From Hermetia illucens (taxonomy: Eukaryota > Arthropoda > Insecta > Diptera > Stratiomyidae), in NCBI RefSeq assembly GCF_905115235.1, contig NC_051850.1, positions 109,433,982 through 109,497,981 of the forward strand: a DNA stretch of 64,000 bases, read 5' to 3'. Position 1 is the stretch's first letter. The number at the start of each line of letters is the position of its first letter. The translations under genes were made by a program, and so were the position numbers. The notes beneath the pieces are model-generated. The model worked only from the letters and a program-made list of their open reading frames with translations. It searched no databases and was not told the DNA's origin. Positions 24,640-35,989 of this stretch are shown here, piece by piece.

Positions 24640-25340
24640 ACTAGGTCAAATATACGGTTGTCGGTAATCTCCGAATGAGGCATAGCAAGTTAACTACACC
24701 TGCGCCTCGTCGTTGAGGCTTTGCGGGGATAAGTTTCGGCCCTCTTTTGGATCACCTGAGAAGTTTACACGCTTCCTGCGTCATGTGTTCCTGGATTCCC
24801 TCGTCGGCCATTTGGGGATAGTGATGCTCCCATATAACAGCACAGAGAGAACATTCATGTGAAACAGACAAGACCGCCAAGGCGGATCTAACACTGCTAA
24901 TGCATTGGGTGACATTAAGCTCAATGCCGGCGTCGGCAAGAACGACGTTTCCGAGATATACAAATTGGTCGTCGCTTTGCGATGACTTCTTCAGACTGAG
25001 AACTTTGGTTTTGGTAGTAATTTATTTTCAGTCCAACTCTACTTGTCTCCTCCAAATTCAAAGCCATTTGGCTAAGGGCAATGACCTGATGAGAGAGCAA
25101 GCAGCGTAATCCATCCTGGACAGAACAATATGAAGACAGTAGTTTATAACAAAAATAAATAGTATGGTGATGCAATCCTAGTGGACTCCACTTTCGACTT
25201 CAAGTTCTCCTGAAATGTCACCTCGGTTCAACATGTGATATTTCCTTGTGTCGCTTTGATAATAATCATTAGTTTCTGCAGAATGCACCACCTACACATA
25301 GCATTGCAGATAGACTCACGACTCATGCAGTCATAAGCGT
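24640..25340 (-). mobile_element. Old LINE RT fragment (second RTE-like family)
   Basis: Minus-strand pieces resemble the RT palm and thumb of RTE-like LINEs. They include LEVESGVHQD (the G.RQGC motif region) near 25200, ALSQMALNLEETSRVGLKIN near 25060, and a later block, ECSLCAVIWE, near the usual VLLYGCE motif at about 24840. Frames are heavily interrupted and the catalytic Asp pair is not preserved. Confidence 0.5.
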
Positions 25341-25695
25341 TCCCGAAATGGACAAAGGAGTGCAGGAGGATCCATAGAGGAAATTAACCTGGTCTGAGTT
25401 CAGACAATAGGGTCTACATACTCTGACTCCCGGTCCATATTACATCACAACCAATCTGCAGCGGACAAGCTATCTAGGAAGGTGGCAGAAACACCTTCCG
25501 TGGATAGATGATACTAACGAAAGGGAGAAATACTATGGCAATGCGGCATACCTGTGCACATTACCTGCAGATTGTATGTAAAGCAATGATATCCTAAATA
25601 TACTTTGAAACAACGTCCAGCTTTTTCTATGAAGCAGAAACACAGCTCAGATAAAGGAGGGGAATTTGAGCCTACTGTCGTCAGTAAAACGAAAA
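25341..25695. other. No recognisable gene
   Basis: Short spacer between LINE remnants. No frame or repeat match was recognised apart from an antisense run-on of the neighbouring RTE. Confidence 0.3.
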
Positions 25696-28060
25696 TAAAA
25701 ATCAACGGCGCAACAACCGGTATCCGGTCTAGGACTGCTTTAATAAGGAACTCCAGACATCCCGGTTTTGCGCCGAGGTCCACCGATTCGGTATCCCTAA
25801 AAGCTGTCTGGCATCCTGACCTACGTCATCGCTCCATATTAGGCAGGGTCTGCCTCGTCTTCTTTTTCTACCATAGATATTGCCCTTATAGACATTCCGG
25901 GTGGGATCATCCTCATCCATACGGATTAAGTGACCCGCCCACCGTCACCTATTGAGCCGGATTTTATACACAACCGGACGGTCATGGTATCGCTCATAGA
26001 TTTCGTCATTGTGTAGGCTACGGAATCGTCCATCCTCATGTAGGGGGCCAAAAATTCTTCAGAGGATTCTTCTCTCGAACGCGGCCAAGAGTTCGTAATT
26101 TTTCTTGCTAAGAACCCAAGTTTCCGAGGAATACATGAGGACTGGCAAGATCATTGTCTTGTACAGTAAGAGCTTTGACCCTATGGTGAGTCGATTCGAG
26201 CGGAACGTTTTTGTAAGCTGAAATAGGCTCTGTTAGCTGACAACGACCGTGCGCGGATTTCATCATCGTAGCTGTTATCGGTTGTGATTTTCGACCCTAG
26301 ATAGGAGAAATTGTCAACGGTCTCAAAGTTGCATTCCCCTATCCTTATTCTTCCTGTTTGACCAGTCCGGTTTGATGTTGTCGGTTGATTCGTCTTCGGT
26401 GCTGACATTGCCACCATATATTTTGTCTGTGCAGCCCAAGATCTCGCGCCAATTGCCGCCTGCTCGATCTGGATGAAGGAAGTTTTTACGTCTCGGGTGG
26501 TTCTTCCCATGATGTCGATATCGTCAGCATAGGCCATTAGTTGGGTGGACTTAAAGAGGATCGTACCTCTTGCATTTACCTCCGCATCACAGATCACTTT
26601 CTCGAGGGCCAGGTTAAAGAAGACGCATCCCCTTGTTGTAGACCGTTGTTGATGTCGAATAGTCTTGAGAGTGATCCTGCTGCTTTTATCTGCCCTCGCA
26701 CATTGGTCAGGGTCAGCCTAGTCAGTCTTATTAATTTCGTCGGGATACCAAATTCTCTCATGGCCGTGTACAGTTTTACCCTGGCCATGCTATCATAGGC
26801 GGCTTTAAAGTCGATGAACAGATGGTGCAACTGTTGTCCATATTCCAACAGTTTTTCCATCGGTTGCCGCAGAGAGAAAATCTGATCTGTTGCTGATTTG
26901 TCTGGAATGCAGCCTCTTTGGTATGGGCCAATGATGTTCTGGGCGTATGGGGCTATCCGGTCTAGCAAGATAGCGGAGAATATCTTATAGATGGTACTCA
27001 GTGACGTGATACCTCTATAATTGCTGCACTGTGTGATATCTCCCTTTTTGTGTATAAGACAGATAATGCCTCGTTGCTAATCTTCAGGCATTGATTCGCT
27101 GTCCCATACCTTGAGCATGAGTTTATTAACCACTTGGTGTAACTGATCGCCTCCATATTTAACCAATTCGGCTGTAATTCCATCGACTCCTGGCGACTTA
27201 TGATTTTTTAGCCGATGAATTGCACGGACTGTTTCTCCTAAACTTGGCGGTGGCAGTATTTGTTCGTCGTCTTCAGTTGGCGGGACCTCCAACTCGCCGA
27301 TGTTCTGGTTGTTCAGTAGCTCATCAAAGTACTCAACCCATCGCTCCAATATGGCCATTCTGTCGGAAATCAGATTTCCCTCTTTGTCTCGGCAGGATGA
27401 GCATCGAGGTGTATAAGGCTTCATCCTGCTGACTTGTTGGTAAAACTTCCACGTCCGGTGCGGTTGCTCCCTGTACTTTTCTAGTTCACAGACTTGTTGG
27501 TTCTCCCAGGCTTCCTTTTTCCGTCTGTGAAGTCGCTTCTCCGCTCGACGGAGTTCCTGATAAGTCTCTGCGCGTGCCCGCGTTCTTTGAGAATGCAACA
27601 TTGCTCGGTATGCGGCATTCTTCCGTTCCGTTCCTAGCTTACATTCATCGTCAAACTAGCCGTTCCGACTCCTTTTGCGGCTGGGGCCAAGAATGTTAAC
27701 GTTCTTCAGGTGATTGTGAAGATCATTTGTTGATGCTTCATCTCCAGGCCCTCTGTTGGCTGCGGTTATTGCGGCATCCATTTCCCTCTTATAGGTGTCG
27801 CGGAGGGTTGTGTTGTGGATGGCTTCAGTGTTCACTCTCACCTGATTGTCAGAGGGGATTCTAGGTGGTATTGTTATTCGAGCTCAGAACACCATGCCAA
27901 CGAGATGGTAATGCGAGTCTATATTGGCCCCCCTATATGTTCTGACATTCATCAAGGCTGAGAGGTGGCGGCGTTCGATCAACACGTGGTCAATTTGGTT
28001 GAAAGTGGTCCCGTCTGGAGAGGCCGTGTGACCCTGCTAATTGAATAATCCGCAGTAGTA
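25696..28060 (-). mobile_element. RTE-clade LINE, broken copy C (5'-truncated)
   Basis: Minus-strand RTE copy from its 3' end (ATCAACGGCGCAACAACCGG near 25700) to the endonuclease at about 28060. RT blocks include HRLKNHKSPGVDGITAELVK, IIGPYQRGCIPDKSATDQIF, FIDFKAAYDSMARVKLY and the catalytic MAYADDIDI near 26530. The C-terminus has GRPCLIWSDDVGQDARQLLG. The first part of the endonuclease is absent, and a small deletion near 28020 removes about 100 bp compared with copy D. Several frameshifts are present. It is close in sequence to copy D, so it is moderately young. Confidence 0.9.
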
Positions 28061-28928
28061 AAGTAAAACTGGAGTTATTTCACTATACTGAATCCAACCT
28101 GATCTCTTCTAGTGGCAGGTCCAGCGACGAGCCGAAGCAGAAAATTCATCCAATATCGTTAAACTTATCGTGTTGAGAGATCATAAGCCTCAGAGAAATG
28201 CTAGGGTCTTCACCTCAGACGATGCGGCAGAATGAGCCCTGGTTCTTTCGACAAATGGCTCATGGACGGCATCAGGACATAAGTAAATTAGTCCGAGCGA
28301 AACAAATATGTGTGTGCCAACACGGAGGAAGTCGCAAGAGCCCTTCGGAAAAGTGGCATTGATATTTACGCTCTACGAGAGCATTGCCATCTCCTTGATA
28401 CCATTAAAGAAGTAGAACGATTTGATAACCGGCTAATATATCATTTGATAACACGATTCACTTCTTCAGCGCATACGCACCACAGACATGTCAACCAGAA
28501 GTCGAGAAGGATGCTTCTAGCAACTTCTTAAAGCAAAGACTTGTAACGTGTCTGCTGATGACTATATCGCCATTCCACGTAGTATTAATTGTCATGTGAA
28601 AGAAAAGGCAGACCGCAACAGGTGCCATAGGGGAAAAGGGTTTCGCGCGCGTAATGAGGATGACGAGTGTATAGTCTATTTTGAGGAATCGGATTGTCCC
28701 GTCCCATCTTCTTACATTTTATAGTGGGAATAGTAGAACGTAAATCGGCTATAATTTCATAAAGCGACGACAGTGTACCACCGTGACAGACTCCCTTTGA
28801 CACCATCGTACCCCAACATCGGTCGTTGATTGCATCAAGAAAAACATATTGGTCCGCGCGTATTAAATAGTGGCGGTTTCATGAGCAAAAGAAAGAAATG
28901 ATCTCATTTACGCGATTACGAACTATAA
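28061..28928. other. No recognisable gene
   Basis: Frames of 73 codons at 28310-28531 (+) and 28585-28806 (-) have no recognisable motif. The sequence lies between RTE copy C and a Harbinger-like element. Confidence 0.35.
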
Positions 28929-29908
28929 TAGGCACCATACACTGTCAAACAATTTGTGCAACGGAGCGATGTGCACCGTAACGTTGTGCAATTCTACTTC
29001 CTATACACTTAGCGAAATTTTGTTCAAACATTAGTTACAAGTTGGACACGATATGAGTAACATGCCATCAAAATGCTATTGCATCTATCGGTATTGTTAT
29101 CGAAAGGGGTAGAGGGGCACGGGGTGGCTCCATCTGAACGCCCCCTTACACATTGGGACGATAATTACTCTACCAGCTTATTTATGATTCGAAAATAGCC
29201 CCCTTTCGGGGTGCTGGAACTTTAACAGAAGTGGAAAGGCCGGACATTTTTTCCCTTTTATATATCCTCTTTACACGCTTACTCTCCGAGGGTATGGTTA
29301 GCGAACCCGACTTAGCAAGACGATATGGAAATACCCTCATTAGACGGAGGAAATTTGAGAGAGAGGACATCCTTTACCATTGCAGGAATAGGGCTCAACA
29401 TTAAACCCTATCGTTTAAAGGGATGGTGACCGCCGCAGCCCTTTAACGGGGTTAGAAAAAGAGAATATTTCTCTTAATTCTATAATATATAGCCACCCCA
29501 TTCTGTACTTCTCACGGGATAGTCCAATTTAGCCATGCTGACGAAAAAAGAACCACAATTTGAATGCCTATAACAGTTTAAGGGCGATGGCCGCATCGAG
29601 TTTTGACCGTGTTTGAAGAGGAGGCACCACCCCCTTCCTCCTCCGTAAAGTCTCCGCCCCCTTCGGGGATGAGGTTGAAAATTCTACCTTTAAGAAAATT
29701 ATATTTCAGCCATCAACTGGAAAATATTGTGCAACGAAGCACAATATGCCCGTACACGGTTGCGCAAACGTCTCCTTTGAGCAAAAGATTTTAAACATAA
29801 TTGAAATTCGTCAAACATTTGCGCAACGTATCAAACGCGCCTATACATTAGCAAATTATTGCGCAACAGCCTGCGTTGCGCAATTTGTTTGATAGTGTAT
29901 GGGCCCTA
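28929..29908. mobile_element. Harbinger-like DNA element (non-autonomous) with TAA target duplication
   Basis: Terminal inverted repeats of about 33 bp: the left end, TAGGCACCATACACTGTCAA, matches the reverse complement of the right end, TAGGGCCCATACACTATCAA, and continues through ACAA.TTG.GCAACG. The trinucleotide TAA flanks both ends (28926-28928 and 29909-29911), the target preference of the PIF/Harbinger superfamily. The 980-bp interior has no transposase-like frame, so it would have to be moved in trans. Several GTTGCGCAA motifs recur inside near the right end. Confidence 0.65.
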
Positions 29909-29929
29909 TAACGAATGCGGAAGAATCGT

Positions 29930-31010
29930 GTAACCAAATTAAAGACACGATCCAGAAAGCGGCCCATGCGGCCCGGTTCATTATCCGAAATACATGGCTT
30001 TGGAATGACGAATGAGATGAAGGTCCGAGAAAAGATGCGCCTCTACCATAAATTTCTCGATAATAAAACGCTCGCCAATTGGAAAATTTAAAAGAATGTC
30101 AATCGGGAAGCAAAGAAAGCGATCGCTGTTACCCGAGCGGTCAATTATAAAGACCTTTACGATAAACTGGAAATTGAGGAGAGATCTACGAGTATATCGA
30201 CTTGCCAAAAGCCGACACCAACGAGCACAGTATATAGAACAATTATGTTGTGTTAATGACAAGAACAGTACTTTGATTACCAATCGACAAGCTGCAATGG
30301 ATAGATGGGGGGAATATTTCGAGCAGATTTCAACGGAAAAATTCGTTTATCCTCCATGTCCACAAGCACTGCGGATATTGAGAGCAATTCCACTTACCAG
30401 CGAGACTGAACTCGAGGAGACAATAAAGCGAACAAAATCGGGGAAAACAATTGTACCTAACGACATCACATCTGAGCTCTGGAAAGCGAAGTTCTGGGAC
30501 CCAACACTTTGGCCCAGTAAGTTAAATAGGGTTATTCAGCAAGGTAGAATATCATCTGACTTCGAAGAAAGGACCACCGTTCCAATATGGGAAAAGAAAG
30601 GTAGTCTAGCAGAATGTTCGAATCACCATTCGATTCAGTTACTTTCCCATACCATGAAGATTTTTGAACGCCTCTTGACAACCGTATTCGTGACATCGTT
30701 AAAAAAACCGCGAATCAAACGGAGTTTGTGAAGAACTGAGGTACTACTGACGCAATACACGCTACGCAGTTACTCATGGAGAAACACTGTGAAAAGCATC
30801 AACCTCTTTACATTGCATTTTGGATCTGCAAAAAACTGTCGATGCCTGTCGGTGTTCATCAAGGAAGAGCTCATCTTCCTTCTTGTTATACACAATGCCA
30901 CACGTTACTGCTTTATGCAGATGATGTTTTTCTGGCGCTCCATTGCAAAACTGATGTCGAGGAACTTGTTTAAAAATGAAATGATCGCCCAGAACTGAAT
31001 GAGTCAAATA
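29930..31010 (+). mobile_element. LINE fragment, third RTE-like family
   Basis: Plus-strand remnant. A frame at 30096-30731 reads YRLAKSRHQRAQYIEQLCCV, NDKNSTLITNRQAAMDRWGE, YFEQIS, then KSGKTIVPNDITSELWKAKF and ECSNHHSIQLLSHTMKIFER. These are the connector and first RT blocks of RTE-type LINEs. A second frame at 30776-30973 has EKHQPLYIAF and the catalytic LLYADDVFLAL. The palm between them is deleted and the frame is broken, so the copy is inactive. Confidence 0.75.
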
Positions 31011-31012
31011 TG

Positions 31013-32826
31013 ATATTTCAGTTGAGATGAAAAGGTCGTAGGAAACACAGTTTTTTATAAATTTTGATTTTATTATTCAATGTAATTACCTTCGAGGGCG
31101 ATACAGCGGCCATACAATTGTTCGATATCATTTTTATAGTACGACTTCTCTTTAGCCTCAAAATAGGCCTCAGTTTCGACGATTACCTCTTTATCGGCGC
31201 TAAATTTCTTTTCAACGAGAATTCTCTTGGGGTCTGAAAAAAGAAGAAGTCGCTGGGGGCCAGATCTGGAGAATACGGTGGACGGTGAGGCGATTCCAAG
31301 CCCAATTCATGCATTTTTGCTATCGTTTTTAAGGTTTTGTTTGCAAAAGAAAAGCTTATTAAAATCGGTTCAAAGTCTGTCTGTCTGTCTGTCACAAGCA
31401 CTTTTCTTAGAAATGGTTATACCGATTGATACGAAATTTGGTGAGAAGGTGGGAAATGTGGACCCCCAGACATGCAGTGAGTGATATCCTTCTAGGTTGA
31501 ATTTAGGGGGGCGCCTTACATGTAAAAGGGGGGTGTAACATTTTTTTCACCAAATGTAGTCATGTGGGGTATCAAATAAAACAACTCGATTAGTACTTTA
31601 CGAAGCCGGTCTTAGTTTTGAGATTTTTTAGAAAGGCGGGGAGTGGGAGGGGTGGAAAGTGATGATTTCTTTAATGGACCCATTCTCAGAAACTACCCAA
31701 CCGAAAAATCTGAATAAATCATGATGCTGCCTCTATATGGTGCCCAAGCCTCAAAATACTCTCCATATAGATATCCGTTTAAATTAAGTTAATAATAGTA
31801 TATTACAATGTTTTTGGGGAAATTGAGTAAACCCCCCCCCCTTAAGTTTATCCCAGAGTTATAAAAGTTGGTAGTAGCATAGAATATAAAATTCCCCCAG
31901 GTTTGATCAAAATCATACCATTACTAACAAAGTTACAGCAGCTCAAAGTTAACTCTGTCCTGTAAATTTACTCCAACTAAATATCAATATCACATTGAAG
32001 TGGGCAGTCAGACATGCTATATGCAAGTACATAACGGGCTACTTACAAATGGAATAGTTCTACACTTAAATATACTCACAGAAGAAGCAAACAAAACCTT
32101 TCATACCTGAAGCGCCCAGCTTCTGGTTTCCCGACTTGTTATTGATTTGTGACACGGTGCATAGCCTTGATGAAGCAGCACTCGTTCTTCAAATGCGGCA
32201 GTTTTTCCGCGTTTTCATCCTTCAAACGCTCCAATAAAGTTACGTAATAGTCGCTGTTGACGGTTTTTCCTTTCTTAAGAGAGCCCATGAAAATTATACC
32301 ATGCGCATACCAAAATTCTGATGACATAGCTTTGTGAGCCGACTGTTGCGACTTTGCACGCTTTGAAGTCGGTTCTCCACAAGCAGTCCGCTCAGATGAC
32401 TACTGTTTTAATTCTAGTGTGAAATAGTAGACCCATGTTTCGTTCATTGACACATATAGACAAATAAATTGGGGTTTGCTTTTTAAGTAGGGAGAGGCCT
32501 TTGTGGACGAAGAGCTTCAAAAACTGATTAGAATCGTCAATTCGTTGTTTTTGGACGATTGTGAGCTGACACGGCACCCACTTTGAGCAAAGCTTTCGCA
32601 TACCCAAAAATTCATGCACGATATGTCCAACACGTTCCTGTAATATCTCTAGAGATTCAGCCATCTCAATCAACTTCACTTTGTGGTCATCCAAAATTAT
32701 TTTGTAGACTTTTTTAACGTTTTCTTCGGTAACTGCCTCTTTAGGGCGTCCACTGCGTGCATTGTCCTCGGTACTCATTTCGCTTCGTTTAAACTTAGTA
32801 AACCACTTCTCAACGGTTGATTTTCA
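31013..32826 (-). mobile_element. Mariner (mellifera-like group), split by a HINE-like insertion
   Basis: DDD-type transposase gene on the minus strand. From high to low coordinates: WFTKFKRSEMSTEDNARSGR, KWVPCQLTIVQKQRIDDSNQ, an ETWVYYFTLELKQ block, then HGIIFMGSLKKGKTVNSDYY. After the insert come KTIAKMHELGLESPHRPPYS, PDLAPSDFFFF and, near 31080, DIEQLYGRCIALEGNYIE. The first catalytic Asp of the usual DETW motif is Asn (NETW), and the second (HQDNAP) reads HQGYAP, so it is dead. The N-terminal helix-turn-helix is missing beyond 32826. A GAAAAGGTCGTAGGAAACAC stretch near 31027 looks like the inner part of the 3' terminal repeat. Confidence 0.85.
31327..32128 (+). mobile_element. DINE-1/HINE-like repeat inserted in the mariner
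   Basis: Nearly complete forward copy. It starts with the hairpin region TTTTTAAGGTTTTGTTTGCA and CTTATTAAAATCGG, then (TCTG)n, TTACCGATTGATACG-like and CCGGTCTTAGTTTTGAG blocks and ACTACCCAACCGAAAAATCT, and ends in TTTCATACCTGAAGCG followed by GGTTTCCCGACTTGTT. Mariner codons resume on both sides (HKS before, KTIAKMHE after), with an A-rich junction consistent with insertion at AA/TT. Confidence 0.85.
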
Positions 32827-32903
32827 TTTTTTAAGGTTTCGTTTGCAAAACAAAAACATTTTAAAATTGGTTCAATGTCTGTCTATCTGTCTGTCCGTCT
32901 GTC
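32827..32903 (+). mobile_element. DINE-1/HINE-like repeat, left part (split by R1 insertion)
   Basis: The terminal hairpin AAGGTTTCGTTTGC/AAAACAAAA and ATTTTAAAATTGGTTCAATG lead into (TCTG)n. The copy continues at 34462-35193 after an R1-like LINE. Confidence 0.8.
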
Positions 32904-34461
32904 TTTTTTTGTTTTTGAGGAGGTGGAAATCTTCAGAAGACACTGGTCTGGAGACACCAGCGTGTGGGATTTTTACCCACTAAACCCCCCCCCCCCTCCC
33001 CGACTCTACCCTGCCCCGCCGAACCACATCGCGGGGCGGAGTCAGCTCACTCTAGCTTAATCCCATTTCTTCTATACGCGGTGGACGTGACTGTGCTTTG
33101 CTCTTTTCATCTGCCTTTCGCAATTTATCTTGAATAGATGCGATCATGGAGTTGACCGCATCCCAATTCTCTCGTTTTGCTAGCATTTTCGCCAACAGAT
33201 TTTCTGGTACCAGCACCTCTCCTAGAGTCTCCTCTAGGTTCCTCCTTTCTTCCACAAATCTCGAACAGTGGAAGAATACGTACTCTGAGTCCTCTGGTAC
33301 TCCATCACAATTTGGACAGTCGGGTGAGGTCTCCAATTTAAACCTGGTATTGGAGATATCCTCCGTGCCCCGTGAGAAACTGGGTGAGATTATAATTAAT
33401 CTCACCGTGTCGTCTCTCCAGCCATTCCTTGATGACAGAAATGAGCCTGTGAGTCCACCGACCCTTACCCGAGCATTCTCACCGCTCTTGCCATCTACTT
33501 ATGGATCTCTCCCTCTCAGCGTTCTTTGTCTGCAATAAGGGAGAGATTGGCTTCGCATGGTATACATTCGCCATCTCATCTGCCAAGATGTCAATCGACA
33601 TCATTCCAGAGATAACGAAAGCTGCATTATCTGAGACAGTCCTTAAGGCAGAGCATACCCTCAGAGCTGTCCACCTGTAGACTGCATTCAGTTTGCTAGT
33701 ATTAACTGACATCCGCAACGCCTTGCTCCAAACTGGAGTCGCATAAAGCATGATTGAGGTCACTACCCTGGCTATAAGCAACCTAGAGGTATGCCGTGGC
33801 CCTCCCATGTTCGGCATCATCCTCACCAGGACCATACTGGCAGTGGATGATTTATCACAAACATACTGTACGTGTTGCTTATAGCTGAGCTTCCTGTCTA
33901 TCACCACCCCCAAGTAATACAGGCGTAATTTCTCTTCCGGCGCTTCGTGATGAGGACTGCTTCTGTTTTTTCCTTCGCAAGTGTCAGACTAGACTTCTCT
34001 AACCAGCATTTGACAGCACTGATTGCCTCGCTTAAGTATAATTCAGCATATTCTTGCGACAACAACCAGCACTATGTCGTCAGCGTAACCCACCACTGTG
34101 GCTTCCTCCGGAAGGGGAAGATTAAGTATATCATTGTACATGATGTTCCACAGTAGTGGGCCCAATACGGAGCCCTGTGGGACACCCGCGGAAACGACGA
34201 ACTCCTTGCAGACCAGCCTGAAATCTTTTTTGGTTTCGCGCATGATAGCTCTTTGCCCTGAGGCTCGACACATGTCTGGTGATCGCTGTGGGTGTAGCGT
34301 TCGCTGACGCACCAGGACATACCACGCGCCAGCGAAAGGCTGACAAAGGTCAAGTCTACAACTGAGCCTGACCCCCCTTTCTGGAAGGTGTTTACAGCAC
34401 CTTCGTTAGGCAAAACCATGTCCATCTACGCGAAAGCTTCTATTAAACTGCGCCCCCTAGC
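32904..34461 (-). mobile_element. R1-clade LINE, internally deleted, inserted in a (TCTG)n tract
   Basis: Minus-strand R1-like copy. Its poly-A end (poly-T at 32904-32916) adjoins GTCTGTC, and its other end at about 34461 adjoins GTCTGTCTGTC of the same HINE core. Near the 5' side lies an endonuclease piece (GSGSVVDLTFVSLSLARG, YTHSDHQ), joined by a large deletion to the RT at KEFVVSAGVPQGSVLGPLL. The catalytic box reads VGYADDIV. The thumb (DRKLSYKQHVQYV) and the C-terminal block PNCDGVPEDSEYVFFHC follow. A frame break at about 33480-33500 separates the thumb from the C-terminal part. The 3' UTR keeps the GTGGG...CCCAC hairpin of the family. Confidence 0.9.
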
Positions 34462-35193
34462 AGTCTGTCTGTCACAAGCACTTTTCTCAGAAACGGCTAT
34501 ACCGATTGCCACGAAATTTGGTGAGAAGGTGGGAACTATGGACCTCCAGACATGCAGTGATTGATATCCTCCTACGTTGAGATTTAGGGGGGGGGGTCCC
34601 CATACATGCAAAAGGGGGGTGTAACATTTTTTCTACCGAATATAGTCACGTTGGGTATCAAATGAAAGGTCTCGATTAATACTTTTCGAAGCCGGTATTA
34701 GTTTTGAGGTTAGTTGGAAAGGCACGGAGTACGAGGGGTGGAAAGTGATGATTTCTTTAACGGACCCATTCTCAGAAACTACCCAACCGAAAAATCTGAA
34801 AAAAATCATGAAGCTGCCTATAGATGGACGAAAATTAAGTTAATAATAGTATATTACAATGTTTTTGGGGAAATTAAATAAAACCCCCCTTAAGTTTATC
34901 CCAGAGTTATAAAAGTTGGTAGTAGCATAGAATATAAAATTCCCCCAGGTTTGATCAAAATCATACTATTACTAACAAAGTTACAGTAGCTCGAAGTTTA
35001 CTTTGCCGTGTAAATTTACGGCAACTATTATAAATATCAATATCACAGGAAAGTTAGTAGTCTAACATGCTAAATTCATATACATAACGGGCTACGGACA
35101 AATGGGATAGTTCTGCACTTCAATAAACACACAGAAGAAACAAACAAAACCTTTCATACCTGAAGCGCTGAGGTTCCGGTTTCCCGACTTGTT
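34462..35193 (+). mobile_element. DINE-1/HINE-like repeat, right part
   Basis: Second half of the copy begun at 32827. It has GTCTGTCACAAGC, ATACCGATTGCCACG, CCATACATGCAAAAGG, CCGAAAAATCTGAA, TTACAATGTTTTTGGGG and the terminus GGTTCCGGTTTCCCGACTTG. It is highly similar to 31327-32128. Confidence 0.85.
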
Positions 35194-35527
35194 TTTCCCT
35201 TTTCTCGGATTAGTCAACAAGCTTTGAATATATTATGATGACAATGATGGTTCTCCTGTTGTAGTGACTACGAATTTATCTTTCAAACTCCCCCCGACAC
35301 CCAGAATAGATCCTGTCTCTATTGTTCACAAAAACATGTGTCCCCTAAAAGCACTTTAATATGCCAGCATGCGATAATTGCTTCCATGCAAAATGGTATT
35401 TCCGTGAGTAACTAGCTTAACTTTCAAATCTTATACTTTCAATTAAAACTAATAATAAGATTAAATACGGTGGCATAGCTGATACAGCGCATCTAAAAGA
35501 TTTCCGCATGTTAAGTGAAGTCTAGAG

Positions 35528-35534
35528 TATAAAA
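35528..35534 (+). promoter_or_regulatory. TATA box of the small peptide gene at 35601
   Basis: TATAAAA lies 73 bp upstream of the ATG at 35601, which places transcription start near 35558 and gives a 5' UTR of about 40 nt. Confidence 0.6.
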
Positions 35535-35600
35535 CTCGATGTTCCAACTTACAACAGCTCAAGTTTAGTTCACAACACAGACCACAGTATCAGGAGAATC

Positions 35601-35823
35601 ATGAAATTTCTTGGAATGCTTATGGCAGGTGCAGTAGCATTGTTTGCTCTTGCAGGTAATTTTGTCGGTTCTATGTAAAATAAAACTTTATCTAACGTTT
35701 TCTGAGTATGAAACCTTTCTAACCTTAACAACTTTTAACCCAGGAATGGCCGCTGCCCGAGCAATGCCTGCACCAGAGCCTACACCTAATCCAATGGCTG
35801 AACCAGGAACATACGATGGCTAA
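35601..35823 (+). CDS. Small secreted peptide with an X-Pro/X-Ala dipeptide ladder, two exons
   Basis: Predicted 44-residue prepropeptide. Exon 1 is 35601-35655 (55 nt; signal peptide MKFLGMLMAGAVALFALA), the intron 35656-35743 (88 nt, GTAATT...CCCAG, phase 1), and exon 2 35744-35823. After the signal peptide a run of dipeptides reads RA-MP-AP-EP-TP-NP-MA-EP and ends GTYDG. Such ladders are removed stepwise by dipeptidyl peptidases in melittin and some insect immune propeptides. If the whole ladder is cut, only a 5-residue acidic tail remains, so the ladder itself may be the product. The stop TAA overlaps an AATAAA signal. The layout matches three other genes in the window. Function unknown. 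Confidence 0.6.
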
Positions 35824-35989
35824 TAAAAGACTCTATTGTACATACTTTCTCGAAAATGAAAGATGTTGACTTCTACATAGAAACTGGTGTATATTTTTAC
35901 AATGATAATTTTTAGGAAGTTCTAAGTTAATATATTACATATATGAGTAGCTTTGCAGCGGGAGCTCCTATAATGAACCACATGATTGC

